A DNA stretch of 6,595 bases from Aquificota bacterium (GCA_013153795.1 JAADDV010000117.1:1-6595), one strand, 5' to 3'; counted from the first letter of the stretch, positions 1 to 6,068 are shown. Notes: a model not told the origin generated them from the letters alone. A program made the numbers and translations.

Positions 1-585
1 AAAAATATTTTTATAGAAACAGCTTTAGCTATACATAAAAAGACAAAAGTTTTTTTTCAAAAGAAAGAATATGACCTTTCTAACTGGGAAAAAATTACTG
101 TTGATGAAGCTTTTTATAAATATGCTGAAGTATATCCTGATGAATATGAAAAAATGGTTTCTCTTATAAGAGAAAAACTTCACTTTGCAGGTTCAAATTT
201 AGACTATGAAACAGCTTTTTTTCTTATTTATTCTCATTTTGTAGAGCCAAATTTAGGTAAAGAAAAACCTACTTTTATATATGATTATCCTCCAGAATTT
301 TCAGCTTTAGCAAAAATAGTAAATGGGAAAGGAAAAAGATTTGAAGCTTATATCAATGGTTTAGAGTTAGTAAATGGATATTATGAAGAAAACAATCCTG
401 AAGAAATAAAAAAAAGATTTAATGCTGATATACAAAAAAAGAAAAAAGAAATCGGAGAAAATTTCCCTATAGACAAAGAATTTTTAGAAAGTTTAAGAAA
501 TCTTCCAGAATGTAGTGGTGCTTCCCTTGGAGTTGACAGGCTTATGATGGTCTTGTTAAATAAAGATAACATTAAAAGTATTTAA
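1..585 (+). CDS. epmA: EF-P--(R)-beta-lysine ligase-like protein (EpmA/GenX/PoxA), C-terminal part, 5' truncated
   Basis: The frame is open from base 1 to the TAA at 583-585, giving 194 residues without a start, so the gene begins left of the window. The ATG at 154 is internal, because the coding sequence before it is continuous and fits the family. EpmA is a class II lysyl-tRNA-synthetase paralogue without an anticodon-binding domain. It activates lysine or (R)-beta-lysine and attaches it to a conserved lysine of elongation factor P, easing stalling at polyproline. Visible family blocks are a segment reading FIYDYPPEFSALAKI, the INGLELVNGYYE block (compare the E. coli GIELANG block), and the class II motif 3 with CSGASLGVDRLMM near the C-terminus, which holds the ATP-binding arginine. 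The protein ends about 10 residues after motif 3, as expected when the anticodon domain is absent. E. coli EpmA is about 325 residues, so roughly 130 are missing. A true LysRS would be much longer at the N-terminus, but its catalytic C-terminus looks similar. The ELxNG block and the CSG before LGVDRL favour EpmA. Confidence 0.87.
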   Translation, partial: KNIFIETALAIHKKTKVFFQKKEYDLSNWEKITVDEAFYKYAEVYPDEYEKMVSLIREKLHFAGSNLDYETAFFLIYSHFVEPNLGKEKPTFIYDYPPEFSALAKIVNGKGKRFEAYINGLELVNGYYEENNPEEIKKRFNADIQKKKKEIGENFPIDKEFLESLRNLPECSGASLGVDRLMMVLLNKDNIKSI

Positions 586-594
586 GGAATAACT
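584..594 (+). promoter_or_regulatory. Shine-Dalgarno for the channel gene, overlapping the epmA stop
   Basis: AAGGA at 584-588 lies 6 bases before TTG at 595 and shares the last two bases of the epmA TAA (583-585). It decides the TTG start, because the first in-frame ATG comes only about 130 codons later, after S1 and S2. The overlap suggests translational coupling between epmA and the channel gene. Confidence 0.7.
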
Positions 595-2148
595 TTGAAT
601 ATTCTTTTTGAAGAAAGAAATCCTTTCTCAAAAAAAGTAAAAAGTCGAGTCAAATATTTTAAAATTTGGCTTTATAACATTCTTGAAAATGAAAATAGTC
701 CCTACAATCAAATTTATAATATTTTTGCTCTTTTTATTGTCCTAACTTCGTCTATAGGCGTTGTTTTAGAATATACTCCTATAGAAACAGAGCTTCCTCC
801 AGATTTAGAAAATTTTTTGAATTCTTATGAAGAAATAGCTTTATGGTTTTTTGTCCTTGAATATATAACAAGATGGTGGGTAATATCAAATTTTACAGAT
901 GATTTTAAAAATGCACTTATTACTTATGAAGCTAAAGGAAATAAAAAATATATTTATGCCTTTTTTGATGCTTTAAAACCAAAATTAAGATGGATGAAAA
1001 CTCCTTATGCAATAATAGACCTTTTATCTATTCTCCCTATAATCAGACCTCTTAGAGCTTTTAGAATTTTAAGAGTTTTAAGACTTTTAAAAATAATAAG
1101 ATATGGGGGGGCTATAAAAAGCTTTTTATCAGCTTTAAAAGAACAAAGTTATTTATTTCTTTTTATATTTTTATCTATTATCACATGGATAGTTTTATTA
1201 TCCCAACTTGTATACATATTCGAGTATAACCATGGAAATGAAACTTTTAAATCTATGTGGCACGCCATATACTGGGGAATAGTTACTATTTCAACAGTAG
1301 GATATGGAGATATTTATCCTATCTCTGATGAAGGCAGACTTATAACATCTATAATGATTGGAGGCGGCGTTGTTTTAGTTGCTGTTTTAACAGGTTCTTT
1401 TTCTGCAGCTTTAGTAAGCAGACTTATGACTTTAAAAGAAGGAGCTTTAAAAATGGATAATTTAGAAAATCATATTATTATCTGTGGTTGGAATGAGACA
1501 GCAGAAGAAATAGTAGAGCAAATATTATCAATGAAAATAGAAAAAGAAAAACCTGTTGTAATAGTAACAAATGTCCCTAAAGAGGAAATAGATATTGAAC
1601 TTCCTAGAGATATTTTTTACAAAAAAGGAGATTTTATTCATGAAAGTGTTTTGATGGAAGTAGGAATAGAAAAAGCTGAGCATGTAGTTATAGTAGCTGA
1701 AAGAGAGGAAGGTCTTTCTGAAAGAAATATCGATGCTCGAACAGCTTTAGCTGCAATGCTTGTAAAAACTCTTAATCCAAAAGCTCATTTATATGTAGAA
1801 GTTTTATTAGATGAAGATGCAGATATTTTCCAAAGAAGAATGAGAGTTCAAGAAGTTATCATTCACGGACAAATATTAGGAAAAATTTTATTTACAAGTA
1901 TTTTAAATCCTGGAGCTACATCTTTGATAAAAACATTTGTTGATAAAGAAAAAGGTATTAGAAAAATCCAAGTTAAAAATTTAGGAAAGTTTAAAACTTT
2001 CGGAGAGCTTTTATATTTTGCTAGAAAACATGACTACTTACCAGTAGCAATAGAAAGAAGGAAAAAAGTTTATCTAAATCCAAAAGATAGTTTTAAGATA
2101 TACGATGAAGATTATGTATTTTTAATTCCTTCAGGAGGAGAAGAATAA
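595..2148 (+). CDS. Voltage-sensor type 6-TM potassium channel with C-terminal RCK (TrkA-N/TrkA-C) domain
   Basis: This 517-residue inner-membrane K+ channel subunit is expected to work as a tetramer. The TTG start is set by AAGGA 6 bases upstream. Hydrophobic segments fit S1 (about 41-60), S2 (78-98, with E89 and R93), S3 (137-150, with D142), S4 (151-169), S5 (185-210), a pore loop (218-240) with the selectivity filter TVGYGD at 234-239, and S6 (250-278) with a glycine cluster at 256-258. S4 carries R151, R154, R157, R160, R163, K166 and R169, one basic residue at every third position. The RCK Rossmann fold starts at 293 with HIIICGWNETAEE, then GDFIHESVLMEVGIEKAEH at about 345-363, and a TrkA-C-like lobe covers about 450-515. 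In MthK, calcium is held by D184, E210 and E212; by my hand alignment these become A368, E402 and L404, so that site does not look conserved and the ligand is unknown. The gene follows epmA by 9 bases, and its expression probably depends on a promoter left of or inside epmA. The combination of a full voltage sensor with RCK resembles Kch or BK/Slo architecture. Function as a K+ channel is firm; voltage gating is inferred from S4. Confidence 0.92.
   Translation: MNILFEERNPFSKKVKSRVKYFKIWLYNILENENSPYNQIYNIFALFIVLTSSIGVVLEYTPIETELPPDLENFLNSYEEIALWFFVLEYITRWWVISNFTDDFKNALITYEAKGNKKYIYAFFDALKPKLRWMKTPYAIIDLLSILPIIRPLRAFRILRVLRLLKIIRYGGAIKSFLSALKEQSYLFLFIFLSIITWIVLLSQLVYIFEYNHGNETFKSMWHAIYWGIVTISTVGYGDIYPISDEGRLITSIMIGGGVVLVAVLTGSFSAALVSRLMTLKEGALKMDNLENHIIICGWNETAEEIVEQILSMKIEKEKPVVIVTNVPKEEIDIELPRDIFYKKGDFIHESVLMEVGIEKAEHVVIVAEREEGLSERNIDARTALAAMLVKTLNPKAHLYVEVLLDEDADIFQRRMRVQEVIIHGQILGKILFTSILNPGATSLIKTFVDKEKGIRKIQVKNLGKFKTFGELLYFARKHDYLPVAIERRKKVYLNPKDSFKIYDEDYVFLIPSGGEE
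1439..1455 (+). promoter_or_regulatory. Candidate internal translation start for a free RCK subunit
   Basis: AAGGAG at 1439-1444 is followed after 8 bases by an in-frame ATG at 1453-1455 (Met287), six residues before the RCK domain begins at H293. Initiation here would give a soluble protein of 231 residues (1453-2148) made of RCK alone. MthK and E. coli Kch are known to make such a product from an internal Met. The SD is stronger than the one at the full-length TTG start. The same bases encode Lys-Glu-Gly, so chance is possible in this purine-rich genome. Confidence 0.5.
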
Positions 2149-2177
2149 AACAGCCTCCTTTTATTTGGAGGCTGTTT
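2148..2177. terminator. Bidirectional terminator hairpin between convergent genes
   Basis: A perfect 11-bp inverted repeat has arms 2148-2158 and 2167-2177 around an 8-base loop (TTTTATTT). Its left arm begins on the last base of the channel stop codon. The stop codon of the leftward gene (2161-2163) lies in the loop, and that gene's final codons form one arm. On the minus strand the hairpin runs into TTTTATTCTT, a moderate U tract. On the plus strand only TTT follows before GAACTT, so rightward termination is likely weaker. Confidence 0.75.
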
Positions 2178-3567
2178 GAACTTCTGGAAGCTCAGCTTTT
2201 GGTTCTTGATTTTGAGAAAAATTAGATTTTTCTTTCTTTAAAGAAATAAACTGGTCATTCAATTTTTGAATAAAAGACCTCGAATCTTCTATGAGTTTTT
2301 CAAGTTTAGCTTTTATTTTCTGGCTATCAATACCCATACCAGCTAAAAGATAAGGTTTATACCATTTTGTATGTTTAAGGAAAGCTTTTCTTAAATATTC
2401 ATTATCTATTTTCTTTGCCATATGTTTAACAATTAAAGACCTTACTCTAAAATGAGCTAAAACAAACAATATAAATGCTAAAGCATATATTCCATACTTT
2501 AATAAAGTATTTTCAACAAACGTTGAAGCAAAATAGCTACCTGCTCCAAAAATAGCTAACATAAGAGCATCAGCTATCAACATGTTAGTTCTAAATTTAC
2601 CTAATAATTTTTTCAGCTCTGGAATAGAATCCATAATTTCTTTCGCTTTCGTTTCTATATTTTTAACTATTCTATAAGCTCTATCTATTGTAACTTTTTC
2701 CATTTTCTCTGTAATTTGAGCCAAATCTTCATCTTTTCTTTTCTTTAATCTTTCTGCTATTTCTGGATTATCTATCTTAGCTAAAGACTCATTATAAATT
2801 GCATAAAACTTACCACTTACAATACCTTTTTGAGATAAAGCTCTTTGCCATGCTCCAATAATCTCTTCTAAATTATCTTCTTTAGCACATGTATCTATCT
2901 GATTTAAGACGTATAAAACCTTGTCAGAATCACTATGTTTTTTGGCTAATTCTACTAAATGATTTAATGTATCTCTCATTGCTCCTGGCTCAGGATGTCT
3001 AGCATCAAAGAATATTAAAACAAGGTCTGATAAATCTATAATGTGTTTTGTTATTCTTAAAACAGCATCTCTTTGGAAATCTGCATCAAACCCTGGTGAA
3101 TCAATAAGGATTTTCCCTTTTATTCTTTCACTATTAACAGCTTTTAGTTGTAAGAATTTGTTTATATTTCTTTCTTCAGGGTCTATCTTTTCTATTTCTT
3201 TAGAAATGTTATAAAAAGGAAATCTTGGGTCTGCATCTAAAGCTACTCCTGGTAGAGTAGTAACTTCATCATTTTTTGAATAACATATAACTGTAAATTT
3301 GTCGTCTACAGCCTGATTTCCTGTATCTTGAACTTTTTTTCCAAGATATTCATTGATAAAGCTAGATTTTCCAGCACTAAAAGTTCCAAGAATTGATATT
3401 AAAGGCCACCATGAAATAAACTCTGTATAAGTTTGATTTTCATCTAATAAACCTATTTTTTTAGCAACCTCATCTAATTCTTTATACTCGTCAATAACAT
3501 CTACCAGAACAGGATTTTCTTCTAATAAATGCTCTTTTAGTTTTTCGTAACGTTCTTGTGGTGTCAT
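2161..3567 (-). CDS. Dynamin-family, EHD-like membrane GTPase
   Basis: This 468-residue protein starts at ATG (3567-3565), with AGAAGG (3579-3574) 6 bases upstream. The GTPase domain occupies about residues 52-265. G1 is GTFSAGKSS (61-69), T92 lies in a plausible switch I, G3 is DSPGF (156-160), and G4 is NQID (222-225). Between G1 and G3 sits PGVALDADPRFPF (106-118), which resembles the PGNAL..DP..PF block I remember from eukaryotic EHD ATPases; after G3, FFDARHPEP (186-194) also recalls the LFDAHKLD stretch of EHDs. The G4 of the N[KQ]xD type suggests guanine binding. A helical region (about 265-325) is followed by two hydrophobic segments (about 328-348 and 357-377), a likely membrane hairpin as in bacterial dynamin-like proteins. 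After these comes a charged helical tail (about 411-447) and a polar C-terminus. The gene stands alone, convergent with the channel and divergent from miaA. A role in membrane remodelling or repair is a family-level inference; the actual substrate is unknown. Confidence 0.82.
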   Translation of the reverse strand: MTPQERYEKLKEHLLEENPVLVDVIDEYKELDEVAKKIGLLDENQTYTEFISWWPLISILGTFSAGKSSFINEYLGKKVQDTGNQAVDDKFTVICYSKNDEVTTLPGVALDADPRFPFYNISKEIEKIDPEERNINKFLQLKAVNSERIKGKILIDSPGFDADFQRDAVLRITKHIIDLSDLVLIFFDARHPEPGAMRDTLNHLVELAKKHSDSDKVLYVLNQIDTCAKEDNLEEIIGAWQRALSQKGIVSGKFYAIYNESLAKIDNPEIAERLKKRKDEDLAQITEKMEKVTIDRAYRIVKNIETKAKEIMDSIPELKKLLGKFRTNMLIADALMLAIFGAGSYFASTFVENTLLKYGIYALAFILFVLAHFRVRSLIVKHMAKKIDNEYLRKAFLKHTKWYKPYLLAGMGIDSQKIKAKLEKLIEDSRSFIQKLNDQFISLKKEKSNFSQNQEPKAELPEVQTASK

Positions 3568-3604
3568 CGGCTACCTTCTCTCTAAAGTTTTGTTAGTGGA
3601 AGCT

Positions 3605-3633
3605 AATATATCAAAAATAAATTGTTATTACAA
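3605..3633 (-). promoter_or_regulatory. Sigma-70-like promoter for the EHD-like GTPase gene
   Basis: Read on the minus strand, TTGTAA (3633-3628) and TATATT (3610-3605) are spaced exactly 17 bases apart and match the -35 and -10 consensus at 4/6 and 5/6. Transcription would start near 3598, giving a leader of about 30 bases with the SD in place. A small inverted repeat (ATTGT-TATT-ACAAT, 3621-3634) overlaps the -35 box and could be an operator. A+T-richness raises the rate of chance matches. Confidence 0.5.
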
Positions 3634-3661
3634 TAAGAAAAATTACGGCTATTTACTTCTT

Positions 3662-3690
3662 TTTTCAAGATGATTTCATAGATTTTAAAT
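3662..3690 (+). promoter_or_regulatory. Weak candidate promoter for miaA-hfq
   Basis: TTTTCA (3662-3667) and TTAAAT (3685-3690) lie 17 bases apart, each matching the sigma-70 consensus at only 4/6. The position, about 16 bases before the ATG at 3707, fits a very short leader. Some promoter is expected in this divergent gap (3568-3706), but its exact location is uncertain. Confidence 0.22.
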
Positions 3691-3706
3691 AAAAATATTA
3701 ACATAA

Positions 3707-4645
3707 ATGAAGAGGTTATTAGTAGTGAATTTAATAATTATTACTGGAGCAACTGCAACAGGAAAAACAGATTTAGCAATAGAGCTAGCAAAAAAAATAA
3801 ATGGTGAAATAATCAGTGCAGACTCTATGATGGTCTATAAATATATGGATATAGGAACAGCAAAACCATCAATAGAAGAAAGACAGGGAATTCCCCATTA
3901 TCTTATAGATGTTGTAGAGCCTTCACAGGATTTTTCTGCTAAAGATTTTGTTGAGAAAGCTGATAAAAAAATAAAGGAAATTAAAAATAAAGGAAAAATT
4001 CCTATTATCGTAGGAGGAACATGGCTTTATATACAGGCTTTGCTTTATGGTCTAGCAAAAGCTCCAGAAGGAGATTGGGAAATTAGAGAAAAACTATATG
4101 CTGAAGATACCAAAAAACTTTATGAAGAACTTAAAAAAGTTGACCCAGATTATGCAAATAAAATTCATTTTAATGATAAAAAAAGAATTATTAGAGCTTT
4201 AGAAGTTTTTTACATAACAAATAAACCTTTTTCTCAATTTTTAAAAGAACATTCCTTTGCAGAAAAAAGGTATAGATTTTGCGGTTATGTTATAAATAGA
4301 CCTAAAGAAAACATAATGGAAAGAATAGAAAAAAGAGTTGAAAAAATGCTAGAAATGGGACTTATTGAAGAAACGGAAAATTTATTAAAAATGGGATTTG
4401 AAAAAGCCTTAACATCAATGCAAGCTATTGGCTATAAAGAACTTATTCCCTATATAAAAGGAGAAAAAAAACTTGACGAAGCTAAAGGAGAAATAATAAA
4501 AAATACAAAAAAATTTGCAAAAAGACAGTTAAGGGCATTTAGAAGTAAATTTAATGAAAAAAAAGATTGGGAATGGTTAGATATTTCAAGCTATACAAAT
4601 GAAGAAGTTTTAGATAAAATTATTAAAAAATATTATCAAAAATAA
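3707..4645 (+). CDS. miaA: tRNA dimethylallyltransferase (MiaA)
   Basis: MiaA transfers a dimethylallyl group from DMAPP to N6 of A37 in tRNAs that read codons starting with U, the first step toward ms2i6A, which stabilises codon pairing. The 312-residue length is typical. The P-loop is GATATGKT (14-21). The substrate block ISADSMMVYKYMDIGTAKP (36-54) includes catalytic-region Asp39, Ser40 and the DIGTAKP signature. GGTWLYIQALLYGL (103-116), NDKKRIIRALEV (156-167) and QAIGYKE (239-245) follow. Near the C-terminus, TKKFAKRQLRAFR (267-279) corresponds to the family T..YAKRQ..WFR block, with Phe for Tyr and Ala for the usual Trp. The start is uncertain: ATG at 3707 has no SD, whereas GTG at 3725 has AGAGG at 3711-3715, 9 bases upstream, and gives 306 residues with the P-loop starting eight residues in. 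hfq follows by 18 bases, the usual arrangement, so the two are likely co-transcribed. Confidence 0.95.
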   Translation: MKRLLVVNLIIITGATATGKTDLAIELAKKINGEIISADSMMVYKYMDIGTAKPSIEERQGIPHYLIDVVEPSQDFSAKDFVEKADKKIKEIKNKGKIPIIVGGTWLYIQALLYGLAKAPEGDWEIREKLYAEDTKKLYEELKKVDPDYANKIHFNDKKRIIRALEVFYITNKPFSQFLKEHSFAEKRYRFCGYVINRPKENIMERIEKRVEKMLEMGLIEETENLLKMGFEKALTSMQAIGYKELIPYIKGEKKLDEAKGEIIKNTKKFAKRQLRAFRSKFNEKKDWEWLDISSYTNEEVLDKIIKKYYQK

Positions 4646-4651
4646 TCAAAT

Positions 4652-4663
4652 GGAGGAACTCCC
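4652..4663 (+). promoter_or_regulatory. Strong hfq Shine-Dalgarno, within a possible mini-hairpin
   Basis: GGAGGA (4652-4657) lies 6 bases before the ATG at 4664, the strongest SD in the window. Its GGAG (4652-4655) can pair with CTCC (4659-4662) across a GAA loop, which would hide the SD. Four base pairs are marginal at high temperature. Confidence 0.65.
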
Positions 4664-4855
4664 ATGAATATTCAAGATGAACTTTTAGAGGAACTAAAAG
4701 AAGAAGGAAAAGAGATTACTGTTTATCTTACTAGAGGGACGAGAATAACAGGCAAAATTCTTGCATCAGACCAGTTTACTATTCTACTTGATGTTAATGG
4801 AGAAAAACAGCTGATATACAAACACGCTATTAGTACAATCGTTGCTGAAACATAA
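4664..4855 (+). CDS. hfq: RNA chaperone Hfq, short form
   Basis: Hfq is a cytoplasmic Sm-like protein that forms hexameric rings and helps small RNAs pair with mRNAs. At 63 residues this is essentially the bare Sm core, without the C-terminal tail of E. coli Hfq (102 residues). Sm1 covers about 16-42 (ITVYL, then GKIL.SDQFTILL), and Sm2 holds the hallmark YKHAIST at 52-58. Proximal-face U-binding positions are kept by alignment: Q4, D5, Q37, F38, Y52, K53 and H54 match E. coli Q8, D9, Q41, F42, Y55, K56 and H57. E. coli F39 becomes S35. On the distal face, Y21 matches Y25 and R27 replaces K31. The rim differs strongly: E. coli R16-R17-E18-R19 aligns with K12-E13-E14-G15, so the usual basic patch is largely lost. 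The gene lies between miaA and hflX, as in many bacteria, and ends at its own intrinsic terminator. Confidence 0.96.
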   Translation: MNIQDELLEELKEEGKEITVYLTRGTRITGKILASDQFTILLDVNGEKQLIYKHAISTIVAET

Positions 4856-4862
4856 TCTTTTT

Positions 4863-4890
4863 TAAAAGGGCTTTTAGCCCTTTTATTTTT
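4863..4890 (+). terminator. Intrinsic terminator after hfq
   Basis: A 10-bp stem, arms 4863-4872 and 4876-4885 (core AAAAGGGCT / AGCCCTTTT) with a TTT loop, is followed by TTTTT at 4886-4890. It starts 8 bases after the hfq stop and separates miaA-hfq from hflX. The flanking A and T runs could also support some termination on the other strand, but no leftward gene reaches it. Confidence 0.88.
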
Positions 4891-4894
4891 CTAC

Positions 4895-4925
4895 TTGCTT
4901 TAATTTACAATCTGATTATTTTAAT
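4895..4925 (+). promoter_or_regulatory. Weak candidate promoter for hflX
   Basis: Because a terminator precedes this 68-base gap, hflX needs its own start of transcription or read-through. The best pair I see is TTGCTT (4895-4900) with TTTAAT (4920-4925), spaced 19 bases, which is longer than ideal. TTTACA (4904-4909) is a better -35 box but has no good -10 at normal spacing. Confidence 0.22.
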
Positions 4926-4958
4926 CCTCATTAAATATCAAAATCCTAAAGAGAATAA

Positions 4959-6068
4959 ATGAGAGCAATACTAGTTGGAATAAAAACAAAAGAAAAAAAT
5001 GAAAAAGAGTTAAAAAACTCCCTATCTGAACTTGAGGGTCTTGTAGAAGCTGCTGAAGGAAAAACTCTTGGAAAAATTTATCAAAAAAGAGATTTCCCAG
5101 ACCCAGCAACATTTATAGGAAAAGGAAAAGTTAAACAGCTTAAAGAACTTGCAGAAGGGATAGAAGCTGATACGATTGTTTTTGATGCTGAGCTAACCCC
5201 TGTTCAAATATCAAATATAGAAAAAATAACAGAAGTAGAAGTTTTAGACAGAACAGACCTAATTCTTCAAATTTTCTCAAGAAGAGCCAAAACAAGGCAG
5301 GCAAAACTTCAAGTAGAACTTGCAATGCTTGAACATGAACTTCCAAGAATATACGGACAAAAAGGTAAAGCTCTATCAAGAATTGGCGGAGGAATGAAAA
5401 CAAAAGGAGCAGGAGAAAAACTTGGAGAAATAAAAGTTAGGACAATAAAAGACAGAATAGCAAAAATAAAAAAAGAACTTGAAAGAATAAAAAAACAAAG
5501 ATATCAACAGAGAAAATGGAGAAATAAAGACCCCCATCTTTTAAAGGTTTCCCTTGTAGGGTACACAAATGTAGGGAAATCAACCCTTTTAAAAAGGCTT
5601 ACAAAAAGAGATACATTTATATCAGACCAGCTTTTTGCAACACTAGACACAAAAACATCTTTTATAAACTTTCCAGATATAGGAAAAAAAGCTGTTATTA
5701 CAGATACAGTTGGATTTGTTAAAAATATGCCTAAGGAAATAATGGATGCATTTATGGCAACGTTGGAAGAACTAGAAGAAACAGACCTTATTCTTCATGT
5801 AGTGGACATATCAGATGAAAACTGGCAAGAAAAAGTAGAAAGTGTGGATAAGATTTTAAGGAAAATAAACGTCCATGAAAAACCACAGATTTTAGTTTTT
5901 AATAAAATAGATAAAGTAATTCCATCACAGGAATATCTTGAAGATAGTGATGCAACTCTTTTGTCTGGAGATAGAGAAAGTGTTATAGTCTCAACAAAAG
6001 AAGGCTGGAATATCGACAAACTATATGACCTTTTAAAAAAACATGCTCTACAAAAGCAAACTATATAA
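4959..6068 (+). CDS. hflX: Ribosome-associated GTPase HflX
   Basis: HflX is an Obg-HflX-superfamily GTPase that binds the 50S subunit and splits stalled or hibernating 70S ribosomes, notably after heat stress. The 369 residues fit the compact form of the family. The N-terminal HflX domain spans about 1-120, with the signature DPATFIGKGKVKQL (48-61) and VFDAELTPVQ.SN (74-86), then a long charged helical arm (about 155-187). The glycine-rich segment RIGGGMKTKGAGEKLGE (141-157) stands where the family usually has GPGE..LE. The G domain has G1 GYTNVGKST (201-209), switch region DQLFATLDT (223-231), G3 DTVGF (249-253), G4 NKID (315-318) and a G5-like VSTKEG (344-349). ATG at 4959 has only a weak purine-rich SD (AAAGAG, 4948-4953), but the N-terminal sequence after it, beginning MRAILVGIK, looks like a normal HflX start. 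It follows hfq in the conserved order but beyond a terminator, so it is likely regulated separately. Confidence 0.95.
   Translation: MRAILVGIKTKEKNEKELKNSLSELEGLVEAAEGKTLGKIYQKRDFPDPATFIGKGKVKQLKELAEGIEADTIVFDAELTPVQISNIEKITEVEVLDRTDLILQIFSRRAKTRQAKLQVELAMLEHELPRIYGQKGKALSRIGGGMKTKGAGEKLGEIKVRTIKDRIAKIKKELERIKKQRYQQRKWRNKDPHLLKVSLVGYTNVGKSTLLKRLTKRDTFISDQLFATLDTKTSFINFPDIGKKAVITDTVGFVKNMPKEIMDAFMATLEELEETDLILHVVDISDENWQEKVESVDKILRKINVHEKPQILVFNKIDKVIPSQEYLEDSDATLLSGDRESVIVSTKEGWNIDKLYDLLKKHALQKQTI

Noticed and set aside
381..572. Minus-strand ORF inside epmA
   Set aside because: Antisense to conserved EpmA blocks, Phe/Ser/Leu-rich as expected for the complement of A-rich coding sequence, no family features.
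154..585. The ATG at 154 as the start of a separate 143-residue protein
   Set aside because: The same frame is open from base 1 and its upstream residues read as protein of the same style; the motif 3 context shows a truncated EpmA, not a small gene.
3568..3706. Possible small RNA or riboswitch in the divergent gap
   Set aside because: 139 bases, very A/T-rich, with promoter-like elements but no stable long stem, conserved box or terminator.
4921..5403. Minus-strand Leu/Phe-rich ORFs opposite hflX (4921-5112 and 5140-5403)
   Set aside because: They look like hydrophobic proteins only because the sense strand is rich in Lys and Glu codons; the sense frame is a clear HflX.
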